64,000 nt of DNA from Roseovarius sp. (GTDB lineage Bacteria; Pseudomonadota; Alphaproteobacteria; Rhodobacterales; Rhodobacteraceae), in assembly GCF_027019125.1 (NCBI RefSeq), contig NZ_JALUXE010000024.1, positions 62,001 to 126,000 on the forward strand, in the 5' to 3' direction. The position numbers and the translations under genes are program-made. Below, piece after piece: positions 55,401 to 63,155 of the stretch. Under the pieces are notes generated by a model that saw nothing but the letters and a program-made list of their open reading frames with translations, searched no databases and was not told where the DNA came from. How positions within the stretch are numbered: position 1 is the first letter of the stretch; each line of letters starts with the position of its first letter.

Positions 55401-56213
55401 CGAGTCGGGGGCCAGGAGCTTGCCCTCTGTCACCTCGGCCACGGTCTTGACCTGCGGCGCAGGTTCCGGCTCTGGCTCTGGCTCTGCTTCGGCTTCGCTC
55501 TGCGGCGCTCCGTCCTCTTCGGCTTCCAGCTCAGCTTCGGGCTCTGGATCATCCTCGGGCTCGAATTCCGGCTCGTCATCGTCGCCTTCGAATTCGTCAA
55601 ATTCCGCGCCGTCGCCTCCGTCCAGCTGATCCAGCAAACCCGCCAGCCCCATGTCAAAGACGGGGGCCTTGGCTTTGGGGGCCGATGCCGCTTCAGGTTC
55701 AGGTTCAGGTTCAGACTTGGGCGCAGCAGGCGCTTCGGCGGCCGCTTTCTGCGGCACCACATCGGGTTGCGGCTCTGCTGTGGGCGCAGGCTCTGCCGGT
55801 TCGGCTTCGGCCCCGGTCAAACGCCCGATCATCGTTCGCAAATCCTGCTTGAGCCCCGCTGTCGGGCCCGGCTCCACATCGGCGCGGGTGTCGGCGGTCT
55901 CTTCGAGCATGCCGCGCAACGCGTCGCCGGTGCGCATCAGGATATCGGTGATCTCGCCATTCAGCGGCACGCCTTCGTCGCGCACCAGACCGATCAGATC
56001 CTCGGCCAAATGTGCCAGCCCCTCGACCTGCGCCAGTCCCAGCACGCGCGAGTTGCCCTTGAAGGTATGGACAGCCCGGAACAGCGCGCCGATATGCGCA
56101 CCCATGTCGCCTTTGCCCCCTTCAAGGGCATCGAGCGCCGCTTCCATTGCGTCAAGGGACTGCGCGCCGTCATCGGCATACAGCATCCAGATTTCGTCCA
56201 TCTCATCCATCAT
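52455..56213 (-). CDS. cheA3: CheA3-like chemotaxis protein (P1 and P5, no active kinase domain)
   Basis: 1252 aa. An N-terminal Hpt (P1) domain carries the phosphoacceptor His49 (LFRAVHTFKGNSRVLGL). Long Pro/Glu linkers separate two copies of a ~95-residue module (about 259-352 and 413-508). A long helical region follows, and the C-terminal ~140 residues are a CheW-like (P5) domain. Where the ATPase should be (DVMLDQMLIEELRGPLKTL) the N-box asparagine and the DxGxG loops are missing. This is the plan of R. sphaeroides CheA3, which is phosphorylated in trans by CheA4 and has CheY6-P phosphatase activity. It ends the seven-gene che operon. Confidence 0.85.
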   Translation of the reverse strand: MMDEMDEIWMLYADDGAQSLDAMEAALDALEGGKGDMGAHIGALFRAVHTFKGNSRVLGLAQVEGLAHLAEDLIGLVRDEGVPLNGEITDILMRTGDALRGMLEETADTRADVEPGPTAGLKQDLRTMIGRLTGAEAEPAEPAPTAEPQPDVVPQKAAAEAPAAPKSEPEPEPEAASAPKAKAPVFDMGLAGLLDQLDGGDGAEFDEFEGDDDEPEFEPEDDPEPEAELEAEEDGAPQSEAEAEPEPEPEPAPQVKTVAEVTEGKLLAPDSEHHKIFNDMADKTCAALDALVAEWVEDTSPRAAHRQADNLHYAAGQLNLADWLALLEPVLSGDAPDLAATRDLSAAIRRLLSGESAAPEVAEEPAPEPEPMPEPAVDVVSEPVAEPEPAPEPQVEAKAAPVKKTTARPKPAAEVAEGKLRADQTYHQIFADMVFKTLDKMDALCANWSEDSSLAALRKEADGLRYAAQQLDLTGWVALLDPVAEATGMSHAAAKDHVAELRARAAQEFGDADAAPAQTRGPIDPAADGRAFFQAIAELYPLIADQGMRMGGDTPCTMEERRDLAERIADLAAPREYVRLVDSAHRLSQEPAGHAYRAAELALYEELVSVERSLPASVFDAEMMPPSKLLGAWCVDHIFETLQSLRKGMEARSVEDGANWFPAFSTLMRQVHFACLNYRIETASQLTMALIDLFARVRVDQKAPDVILLQMGRGFVDTMELVFDALDQGDTPDTSRIEKMFEEATNACFVASGVMTAKSIESRLGLPPEFHRVMSPESVKTAHEAIKEGLHFYVLRADLNDDDALAQGFLEWITTGVVRMITNVTVFLDKATLFDFLVASSLEEDRMVERLAMLDTTGTRLMMAQALKVREAPEAGAAEPDTLDLIPMSDVGDSLALLEAVGAISASHAQLEHELTQLASVDLVQDVMEALRATGVGELEQRVRSVLRDRLEQHNMRLQEISESGAQLSAELSHLQQESVAQRSRPSEVLLRPLKAYVATQARKIGVDASVTYVGGDVMLDQMLIEELRGPLKTLVNLRLSGEYPASRFHISVEAESDHVRVELTDNSPEAPVSEAYAVLADEMARKKGALRRVSLPAGAGVRFHLRVPQHMIVLDGMVVRVGHVRYVLPVDSIHRILQTDRLLPVAASGGARMLHIDEGPLVPVHPLLPEPADMPAGARLYVVLSSNQTRIAIPVDELLGQQLVMLRPLQGVLSGMRDMSGIAVLSGGEVGMVVAVSALASGDESKASVAA

Positions 56214-56247
56214 GGTGTCACCCGCCCAGTGGGTTGCATTCCGGCCC

Positions 56248-56652
56248 TCAGGCCCCGACCAGTGCCCGCATCACGCGCGTCAACTCGTCTCCGGTCTTTT
56301 CCTCGAGGTCATGCGACACTGTGCCGGAGGGCTTGGAAACCACCCCATCCGCACCCAGTTCGCGCGCCTTTGCCGCCAGGGGAGATCCCTGCACCGTCAC
56401 CGAGGACAGCATACAGATCTTGGCCCGCGTCTTGAGCTTGGCGTGACGCAGAAACTCAAGCCCGTCCATCACCGGCATCTCGATATCGAGCAGGATCAGG
56501 TCGAGGTCGGGCAGGTCCGGAAGCTTGTCCAGCGCCTCTTGTCCGTTGGCGGCCTGCGCCACGAGCTTGAAGTCTTTACGCGACTTGAGAAAACTGGAGA
56601 TGTAGAGCCGCATCATCGCGGCATCGTCCACCACCATTACATTATAAGGCAT
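56248..56652 (-). CDS. cheY6: CheY response regulator (CheY6-like)
   Basis: 134-aa single receiver domain. Acidic pair VVDD (8-10), phosphoacceptor Asp56 (LILLDIEMPVMDG), Lys107 in VVSKPSG. The last ~25 residues form an extended tail (SHDLEEKTGDELTRVMRALV). By neighbourhood it is the counterpart of CheY6, the regulator that stops the fla1 motor when phosphorylated by CheA3. It is 34 bp upstream of cheA3-like. Confidence 0.9.
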   Translation of the reverse strand: MPYNVMVVDDAAMMRLYISSFLKSRKDFKLVAQAANGQEALDKLPDLPDLDLILLDIEMPVMDGLEFLRHAKLKTRAKICMLSSVTVQGSPLAAKARELGADGVVSKPSGTVSHDLEEKTGDELTRVMRALVGA

Positions 56653-56689
56653 TGTCTTGTCTCCAAATTATATGGACTTTGGCAGAGGT

Positions 56690-56710
56690 GGGGCGGCACC
56701 GCGCCGCCCC
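56690..56710 (-). other. GC hairpin between tlp and cheY6
   Basis: Eight-base arms (GGGGCGGC / GCCGCCCC) around a 5-nt loop, 7 nt after the receptor gene stop, no T-run. It probably sets relative amounts of receptor and CheY message within the operon. Confidence 0.45.
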
Positions 56711-56717
56711 CTCCCGC

Positions 56718-58667
56718 TCAGAAGCCGTTAAAGCCACGTGCGTCGAGATCGAGCGATCCGCCACCATTCACCCGCCCGTTGGGCTTGCTTCCCATCATGG
56801 CCTGGATCTGCGCCATCATCTCGGGCGTGAGACCGCTGAAGCCGCTCATCGGGACCGCCGCCGTCGTGCGGCGCAGCTTGAAGCGACCGATCTCTTCCTT
56901 CATCTGCTGGGTGGCGGCACTCATCTCGGCAGCGCCAGCGGCCAGTTCGTCCGCCTGCTGGCTGGTATCGAGCGCCGTCTTGGAAATCTCGGACATGGCG
57001 AGCGAGATTTGCGCCACGCCGCGCGACTGCTCGGCACCCGAGCGGTCGATTTCCTCGACGATATCCTTGACCTGCGTGATCTGCTGCGAGATGCCGGTAA
57101 AGGCCTCGGATGTCTCATCCGCAATGCGAACCCCCGCATTGACGCGGTTCGACGCATCCTCGATCAGATCCGAAGTTTCGCGCGCCGCCTTGGCGGACCG
57201 GCCCGCAAGGTTGCGCACCTCTTGCGCCACCACGGCAAAGCCGCGCCCATGCTGACCGGCCCGCGCCGCCTCGACCGCCGCGTTCAGCGCCAGGAGGTTG
57301 GTCTGGAACGCGATTTCGTCGATCACCTTGATGATCTTGGCGATGTCCTGCGACGAGGTCTTGATGCCATGCATGGCTGTGACCATGTCCTTGATCTTGG
57401 CGGCACCCTGATCGGCGAGACCCACGGCGCTGCTTACGAATTGCGACGCTTTCTGGGTCGACTCGGAATTTGCGCGCACCTGCTGATCGGTCTGGTTGAC
57501 CGAAGCCGAGACCTCTTCGACCGAGGCCGAGGCAACCTGCGAATTGGTCGAGAGCGTCTGGCTCGAGTGGGCCACCTGGTTCACCGTGGTCGCGACCTGA
57601 TCCACCTGTTCGGAGATCACCGCAAAGGCCCCGTTGAGGCTGCTGAACGCCTGCTCGAAGGACTCGATCACGCTGCGATATTCGCCTTTGAACTTGGACA
57701 GGTCCGCCTGCACGTCAAGATTGCCCGCGACGATGGAATCCGACAGCGTGCGAATTTCGCTGACCACTTCGCGGAAATTGCCGCGCACCTTCTCGATGAC
57801 GCGGTTGATGAAGGCTTTCTTGCCGGGCAGCGTCGCGAAGGGCGTATCGAAATTGCCTTCGCCGAACTCCTCGACCACGGCGAGCGCGGCCTTCTTGGTG
57901 TCGATATGGGCCTTAACCATTGCATTCATCATCGCCGCTGCGCTGCGGACTTCACTCCGTTCGAACGCGTCATGGTCGACGAAGGCATCAATATCACCGG
58001 CATCATGCGCGGCGGCCATTTTCTCCATCTCTGAGGTCAGAAGCTGGAACTCATTGAGCGCGAGGTCATTCTCGGCCTTGATGCGCTTGATCTCGGTCAC
58101 GTCCCGCCATTCCACCAGCACGAATTGCGATCCACGCTCGACACCGGCGACGGGGGTCGCGGTAAATTCCAGCGAGATGCCGCCAATCACAAAGGCACCT
58201 TCATGCGGCCCGGTCATGTTATCCATGATCCGGCGCTGATAATGCGGGTTCTTGTGGAACACATCGACATTCTTGCCGATGATCTCACGCGACCGGAAAT
58301 GCGGCAGATCGCGACGGATATCGTTTTCAATGCGGTCGAACATCTTGAACGCGGCTTCGTTACAGTAGAGGATATTGTAATCCTCGTCCGCAACCATGAT
58401 CGGATTGCCCAAAGAGGCCAGAAGCGAGGTTGCAACCACGCGCTTGGAAAAATCCAGGTCTTTCACGTCATCCATGCTGTCATTTCCTCTATTCTTGGCG
58501 TCACGGGTCGATTGGGTGGTCATCTCTTGTTTCCTTTCGGTGTCGTCGGCGGGCTGGTCCGGCGTGGGCTGGGGGGCTGAAACATCCATCCGCGAGTCAT
58601 CCGCGGCACTGGACGTGGAAATCGGTTCCTGATCGGAAGCCGGGGGATCGGAGCGCGGGTCGGCCAT
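56718..58667 (-). CDS. Soluble PAS-containing chemoreceptor
   Basis: 649-aa methyl-accepting protein with no membrane helix. A disordered N-terminus (~70 residues) precedes a PAS domain (~80-195, [35 protein letters not shown]). A helical linker leads to the MCP signalling domain with the hairpin tip [20 protein letters not shown] and the [13 protein letters not shown] arm. Position corresponds to the cytoplasmic receptor of R. sphaeroides cheOp3, where such receptors cluster in mid-cell; here it carries a PAS sensor and probably reads a metabolic or redox state. Four bases separate it from cheW. Confidence 0.92.
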   Translation of the reverse strand: MADPRSDPPASDQEPISTSSAADDSRMDVSAPQPTPDQPADDTERKQEMTTQSTRDAKNRGNDSMDDVKDLDFSKRVVATSLLASLGNPIMVADEDYNILYCNEAAFKMFDRIENDIRRDLPHFRSREIIGKNVDVFHKNPHYQRRIMDNMTGPHEGAFVIGGISLEFTATPVAGVERGSQFVLVEWRDVTEIKRIKAENDLALNEFQLLTSEMEKMAAAHDAGDIDAFVDHDAFERSEVRSAAAMMNAMVKAHIDTKKAALAVVEEFGEGNFDTPFATLPGKKAFINRVIEKVRGNFREVVSEIRTLSDSIVAGNLDVQADLSKFKGEYRSVIESFEQAFSSLNGAFAVISEQVDQVATTVNQVAHSSQTLSTNSQVASASVEEVSASVNQTDQQVRANSESTQKASQFVSSAVGLADQGAAKIKDMVTAMHGIKTSSQDIAKIIKVIDEIAFQTNLLALNAAVEAARAGQHGRGFAVVAQEVRNLAGRSAKAARETSDLIEDASNRVNAGVRIADETSEAFTGISQQITQVKDIVEEIDRSGAEQSRGVAQISLAMSEISKTALDTSQQADELAAGAAEMSAATQQMKEEIGRFKLRRTTAAVPMSGFSGLTPEMMAQIQAMMGSKPNGRVNGGGSLDLDARGFNGF

Positions 58668-58670
58668 GGA

Positions 58671-59192
58671 TCAGGCTTCGGCCATCATCGGCGGGACGAG
58701 CGCGTCATCCTCGACCAGCAGGTTGACATTGAGCAGGATCGCTACCCGGTCTTCCAGACGGCCCAACCCCAAAACGAGGCTGCGGCCCTCGGCCCCCGAG
58801 AAGCTATGCGTCCGGTCGATCTGGTTGGCGGGAATGTCGAGAACTTCGTTGACGCCATCCACGATCAGGCCCACCGGCGCATCGCTCACTTGCAGCACGA
58901 TCACCACCGTGCGGTCATCATAGGCCTTGTCCGGCATGCCAAAGCGCAGCCGCACATCCATAAGCGGGATCACCTTGCCACGCAGGTTGATCACACCCTT
59001 GATGTAATGCGGCACGTCCGGCACGCTCATGATCCGTTGCAGCCCGACAATCTCGGTCACAACTCCGATCGACACCCCGTAGAGTTCGGATCCGACCGGA
59101 AAGGTCAGATACATGGTGTCGATGGAATCCGACGGCTCGGCCTGGAGCTCGTTCTGTGGTGCCTGCGTATCGGCTAACGCGGTTTTAGTCAT
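58671..59192 (-). CDS. cheW: Chemotaxis coupling protein CheW
   Basis: 173-aa single CheW domain (residues ~25-165): YGVSIGVVTEIVGLQRIMSV, PHYIKGVINLRGKVIPLMDV, VGLIVDGVNEVLDIP. Links the receptor to the CheA pair. An N-terminal tail of ~25 residues is unstructured. It is 2 bp from cheB and 3 bp from the receptor gene, leaving no room for the ParA-like gene (slp/ppfA) that sits here in R. sphaeroides. Confidence 0.94.
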   Translation of the reverse strand: MTKTALADTQAPQNELQAEPSDSIDTMYLTFPVGSELYGVSIGVVTEIVGLQRIMSVPDVPHYIKGVINLRGKVIPLMDVRLRFGMPDKAYDDRTVVIVLQVSDAPVGLIVDGVNEVLDIPANQIDRTHSFSGAEGRSLVLGLGRLEDRVAILLNVNLLVEDDALVPPMMAEA

Positions 59193-59194
59193 GG

Positions 59195-60325
59195 TCAGAC
59201 TCCTCTATGGGTCATTCGGGGGGCCGGGGCGGCAGTTGCCCGCTGGGTTGCAGATGTCGTGCCAACCGAAGCCAGCAGTTTCTCCGCCATCTGGTCGAGC
59301 GGCACTTGTGCCAGCGCCGCCCCTCTCTCCCACGCACGCGCGGGCATTCCGTAGACCAGCGATGTGGCCTCGTCCTGAACAAAGGTCTGCGCCCCCGCGA
59401 GGCGCGCGGCCAGCAATCCGTTGGCACCGTCGCTGCCCATGCCGGTCAGCAGGGCTGCACTCAGGCGCGGCGCAGCCAGCTTTGCGGCCGATGCCAGAAG
59501 AACGTCGACCGACGGCGTTGAATAACAAACCGGATCGCCTGCGGTCATCTCGACCGCAAGTTCACCCGACGCGGCCCGACGCAAGCGCATGTGCCGCTCG
59601 CCGCCCGGCGCAATGAGGGCCAGGCCGGGGCTAAGTCGGTCGCCCTGTCGCGCCTCGCGCACCTCGATGGCACAGGTCGCATTGAGCCGTCGGGCAAAAG
59701 CCTCGGTAAAGCCGGCGGGCATGTGCTGAACAATCACCACGGGGGGGCAATCGACGGGTAACGCATGCAGCACCGTGCCCAGCGCCTGCACCCCGCCTGT
59801 CGAGGCCCCAAGCGCGATCACCCACTCGCGCGACCGCACAGGTGCCGCAAGCGCTTGCGATGAGGCTGGCGCGGCAGCCGCGACCGCGGTCTGCATCCGC
59901 TTCATGTCGACCCGCGCCACCGCCCGCACACGTGCAGCCAGGGTTGCCATTGCGATCGTGTCCATCAAGCCTGGCGCCACGCCTTGTGGCTTGGGCATCA
60001 CATCGATTGCCCCGGCCTCCAGCGCCTCGATACTGCGCCGCGCCCCAAGCTGGGTTGTCGATGACACCACGATGGTCGGGATACGCAGCCGCGCCACGGT
60101 CTGACGCAGGAATTCCATGCCACCCAGCCCCGGCATTTCCAGATCCAACGTGATCACCTCCGGGCGACGGGCGACGACAAAGTCATGCGCCTCTTCGGCA
60201 CTCGCGGCCTCGCCGATCACCTCGATGTCGGGATCAGCGGCAAGCGTCCGGGTCAGGAACCGCCGGAAAAAGGTTGAATCGTCGACAACGAGCACCGTGA
60301 CGGGTGCGGAGGAACGGGTCATCAT
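59195..60325 (-). CDS. cheB: Protein-glutamate methylesterase CheB
   Basis: 376 aa. N-terminal receiver with Asp61 (VITLDLEMPGLGGMEFL) and a C-terminal methylesterase domain with Ser in IALGASTGGVQAL, His in VVIVQHMPAGF and Asp in LTGMGSDGANGL. Demethylates/deamidates receptor glutamates for adaptation after phosphorylation by CheA. Start overlaps the cheR stop by 4 nt. Confidence 0.95.
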   Translation of the reverse strand: MMTRSSAPVTVLVVDDSTFFRRFLTRTLAADPDIEVIGEAASAEEAHDFVVARRPEVITLDLEMPGLGGMEFLRQTVARLRIPTIVVSSTTQLGARRSIEALEAGAIDVMPKPQGVAPGLMDTIAMATLAARVRAVARVDMKRMQTAVAAAAPASSQALAAPVRSREWVIALGASTGGVQALGTVLHALPVDCPPVVIVQHMPAGFTEAFARRLNATCAIEVREARQGDRLSPGLALIAPGGERHMRLRRAASGELAVEMTAGDPVCYSTPSVDVLLASAAKLAAPRLSAALLTGMGSDGANGLLAARLAGAQTFVQDEATSLVYGMPARAWERGAALAQVPLDQMAEKLLASVGTTSATQRATAAPAPRMTHRGV

Positions 60326-61131
60326 GACCTCCTACGATAAAGACCGGTGGCGACGGGCTCCCAGAGGGTGCCAAGTTGGCGCACGGATTCCGTCACAGAG
60401 GTGATCAGCCAGCCACCCGGCTCGACCACGTCATAGAGGGCATTCACCGTGGCAATCTGATCGGCCCGATCGAAATAATAGAGCACGTTGCGGCAGAAGA
60501 CGGCCTGAAACGGGCGGTTGAACGGATAGGGTGTCGCCTTGAGGTTCATGCGCCGGAAGGTGCAGGCCTTGCGCAACTCGGGGGCCACGCGGTACTGATC
60601 CAGCCCGGCAGGCGTGAACCAGCGATTTACCCGCGCCGGGTCGGTCTGGGAAAACTGACGGGCAGAATAGATGCCCAACTCGGCCCGCTCGACCACCGGC
60701 TCGCTGATATCGGTGCCCAGAATATGCGTGCGGTTGAGAACGCCAGTTCCCAGCCGCTCGGCCAGCATGATGCCCAGCGTATAGGCCTCTTCTCCACTGG
60801 AACAGGCCGCCGACCAGAACCGGAATTCGGAACGCTCCTTGAGTTCAGGCAGGGCCAGGTCCATGAAATGGTCCAGCACCTCGATCTCGCGGAAAAAATA
60901 GGTGTGGTTGATCGAAGCCGCATGCAGCACAGCAAGCTGCAGGTCCTGCGCACTGGCGCGGTCCAACTCACGCGCCAGGTGGTTCAGATCTGGCAGGCCG
61001 AACCGCCGCAAGACGCGCTCCATTCGCTGGCGCAGCAAATTGGCCTTGGACGGGCCAAAGGTGATCCCGCAGCGGCGGCTCAACCAATCGCGCAGCTGCT
61101 CGAATCCGGCCTGATCCGCATGGATCTCCAT
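60322..61131 (-). CDS. cheR: Chemotaxis protein methyltransferase CheR
   Basis: 269-aa SAM-dependent receptor methyltransferase. The all-helical N-terminal domain (ARELDRASAQDLQLAVLHAA, SINHTYFFRE) and the Rossmann domain (WSAACSSGEEAYTLGIMLAE, LGTDISE, VFCRNVLYYFD) are complete. ATG 61131 shares its A with the cheA4 stop (TGATG) and has GGAGG 9 nt upstream; earlier in-frame ATGs lie inside cheA4. Confidence 0.95.
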   Translation of the reverse strand: MEIHADQAGFEQLRDWLSRRCGITFGPSKANLLRQRMERVLRRFGLPDLNHLARELDRASAQDLQLAVLHAASINHTYFFREIEVLDHFMDLALPELKERSEFRFWSAACSSGEEAYTLGIMLAERLGTGVLNRTHILGTDISEPVVERAELGIYSARQFSQTDPARVNRWFTPAGLDQYRVAPELRKACTFRRMNLKATPYPFNRPFQAVFCRNVLYYFDRADQIATVNALYDVVEPGGWLITSVTESVRQLGTLWEPVATGLYRRRS

Positions 61132-62342
61132 CAACGCCCGCCTCCGTTTGCCAGTCGCTCGCAATCAAGCACCATCGCCACCTCGCCCGAGGCCAAGAGC
61201 GCAAAGCCCCAGCTCGCGCGCACCCGTGTCAGGGTGCCTTCCAGCGGCTTCATCACCACCTGCTGACGGTCGAGAATCTCATCGACCGGCACGGCAATCG
61301 GGCCAGAGGTCGACTCGAACACGATAAAGACCATCTCTGACAGCGGCGGCAGATCGCTGCGCATGCCGTCAAAGAATTTTTCCAACCGGCACACAGGAAT
61401 GAACCGATCCCGCTGCCGCAGCATTTCGCAGCCACCCTCGGCCGAAAGGGCCAGGTGATCGCCAATGCCCGGTTTCACGATCTCGGCAATATCGTCGATC
61501 GGCACGCAATAGAGCTGCGTGCCCAGCCGCAGGATCACGCTGTCCAGAAACGCCAGCGACACAGGAATATGCAGCGACACGGTAGTGCCTTTGCCCTCTT
61601 CGCTCTGCACCCCGATGCGGCCCCGCAGATCCTTCATCGTGGTGTTGAGCACATCCATGCCCACACCGCGCCCCGACAGGGTCGTCACGGCCTCGGCTGT
61701 CGAGAACCCCGGCTCGAAAATCGCCTTCCAGACGGCGGCATCCTCGGGCTCTTCGGTCGGGCCGAAGAGACCCCGCTCGCGCGCCTTGGACAGGATCTTG
61801 CCACGGTTGAGACCGCGACCGTCGTCGATCACCTGAATTCGCACTTCGCTGCCCACCTGTGCGGCAGACAGTACAATCCGCCCCGCGGGCGATTTTCCCG
61901 CGGCCTCGCGCTCTGCGGGGGGTTCCAGCCCGTGATCGGCGGAATTGCGCACCACATGCAGCAACGGATCATAAAGACGGTCCGCCACCAGCTTGTCGAT
62001 GGATGTATCCTCGCCACGCAACTCGAGGTCGATTTGTTTTCCGGTTTCGCGCTGCAGTTCGCGCACCATGCGCTTGAGCCTGCGAAACACCTCATCCACG
62101 GGCACCAACCGCAGTTCGCTCGCGGCGTCCTGCACTTCGCCCACGATCATCGACAGGCGGTGCGCGGCCGCTTCGAACCCAACAAGATCGAGATTGGCCA
62201 ATTCCGGGGCATTGATGGTTTCGGATACCGAGAGCGACAGCTCTCCTACGAGATCCATCAAGCGTCCGATCTTATCGGAAGACACGCGTAACAACGCGCC
62301 GCCAGAGGCCTGCTCAGGTACCTGCTCTGCGCGCGCGGTCAT
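61131..62342 (-). CDS. cheA4: CheA4-like kinase without phosphotransfer domain
   Basis: 403 aa. It begins directly with the P3 dimerisation helices (~16-80), followed by P4 ATPase (N-box LLHVVRNSADHGLE at 127-140, G1 DDGRG at 173-177, G2 GRGVGMD at 224-230) and P5 (~270-400). P1 with its histidine and P2 are absent, so it cannot autophosphorylate in the usual way. It is the counterpart of R. sphaeroides CheA4, which phosphorylates P1 of CheA3; the cheA3-like gene is in the same operon. First gene of the operon, behind a sigma-54 promoter. Confidence 0.92.
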   Translation of the reverse strand: MTARAEQVPEQASGGALLRVSSDKIGRLMDLVGELSLSVSETINAPELANLDLVGFEAAAHRLSMIVGEVQDAASELRLVPVDEVFRRLKRMVRELQRETGKQIDLELRGEDTSIDKLVADRLYDPLLHVVRNSADHGLEPPAEREAAGKSPAGRIVLSAAQVGSEVRIQVIDDGRGLNRGKILSKARERGLFGPTEEPEDAAVWKAIFEPGFSTAEAVTTLSGRGVGMDVLNTTMKDLRGRIGVQSEEGKGTTVSLHIPVSLAFLDSVILRLGTQLYCVPIDDIAEIVKPGIGDHLALSAEGGCEMLRQRDRFIPVCRLEKFFDGMRSDLPPLSEMVFIVFESTSGPIAVPVDEILDRQQVVMKPLEGTLTRVRASWGFALLASGEVAMVLDCERLANGGGR

Positions 62343-62450
62343 GGCTGCAACCCTCTTTCAGGACACAGCTTTTCTGTGGACACACTCGACATGTGAATGG
62401 GTCTCTCCAAGACTGTCGGCTTGCTCGCCGGTTACATTTGAACGCAGGAT

Positions 62451-62467
62451 TGCAACCGGCGTGCCAA
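62451..62467 (-). promoter_or_regulatory. Sigma-54 promoter of che operon
   Basis: Minus strand TTGGCACGCCGGTTGCA fits every conserved position; GG at 62465-62464, GC at 62453-62452. Predicted start near 62440, about 98 nt before cheA4. Confidence 0.9.
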
Positions 62468-62481
62468 GCTAGGGGGCGCCG

Positions 62482-62790
62482 TCAGGCGGCATCTTCGGTG
62501 TTTCCATCGAAATTGAAGATACAGACTCCTTCGAATCCCGTAGATCGAAAGAGAAAGGTCTTCTTCATAGTCTGGATGAAGCCCCCGTGTTTCTTTTCGA
62601 AGTTCTTGAGATCCGCGATGGTCGGGAAGAACAGGTTTACAGAAATGTCACCCTCCTTGCCGATCATCACCGTCAAACCGGAGATCCGACATTCCGGAAT
62701 CGCATTCCCCAGAATCTCCGTGATGAAAGGGGCCGCGATCTGTGCCGCATCGAGGCTTGGAAACTTGAGATGATACGTTTTCGATAACAT
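62482..62790 (-). CDS. Unrecognised 102-aa protein
   Basis: 102 aa, soluble, alternating helices and strands (SLDAAQIAAPFITEILGNAI, GLTVMIGKEGDISVNLFF, GFIQTMKKTFLFRSTGFEG). The pattern recalls a ferredoxin-like fold but I do not recognise the family. Start ATG 62790 begins the folded part; an upstream frame extension is arginine/serine-rich and unlikely. It lies between the fleT-like gene and the che promoter, and a TATCTTTAGAT element sits 86 bp upstream. Confidence 0.6.
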   Translation of the reverse strand: MLSKTYHLKFPSLDAAQIAAPFITEILGNAIPECRISGLTVMIGKEGDISVNLFFPTIADLKNFEKKHGGFIQTMKKTFLFRSTGFEGVCIFNFDGNTEDAA

Positions 62791-62875
62791 TTGTTGCCTA
62801 CCAGTTGAGCTCTTCTGACTCCCCAAACGGACCCTTCCCCAAAAATGTGAGCGCTCAGGCGACATATCCTCCGAG

Positions 62876-62886
62876 TATCTTTAGAT
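62876..62886. promoter_or_regulatory. TATCTTTAGAT element
   Basis: Core of the inverted repeat found upstream of the molybdopterin-fold/hybrid kinase genes and of fleQ-like. It lies 86 bp before the 102-aa gene and 270 bp before the fleT-like gene. Confidence 0.4.
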
Positions 62887-63104
62887 GGAGGCGGCTCGCT
62901 TTTGGCGCGAACCCGCACTGAAAGTGCTGGCCTGCACAAAGGACAGCATCCGCACTCCTGCCGACTGACGAAGCCTCGACACACGACAGTCGACACCCGC
63001 CCTTTTCGTCGGAGTTGCGACGTTTTTCTGGCGCAACCGGCCGGGTTGCCCCGCGAAATCACGCTTTCGGGCCAATCCGGGGCAAAAATGCCCGCAAAAC
63101 CCGT

Positions 63105-63121
63105 CTGGCACGATCCCTGCT
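63105..63121 (+). promoter_or_regulatory. Sigma-54 promoter of fleT-like gene
   Basis: CTGGCACGATCCCTGCT: GG at 63107-63108 and GC at 63119-63120, 10 bp apart, perfect -24 box. Predicted start near 63132, 24 nt before the ATG. Confidence 0.85.
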
Positions 63122-63155
63122 TACACATTTCATATCGCAATCAACGAGGTTTCCC

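Larger units (their letters stand above)
62791..63155. other. 365-bp divergent intergenic region
   Basis: Between the 102-aa gene and the fleT-like gene. It holds a TATCTTTAGAT element (62876-62886) and a sigma-54 promoter (63105-63121). I saw no further gene. Confidence 0.7.

Noticed and set aside
55480..55720. Repeated GGCTCTGGTTC-like DNA in cheA3-like
   Set aside because: It encodes Pro/Glu linkers between domains, a coding low-complexity tract.
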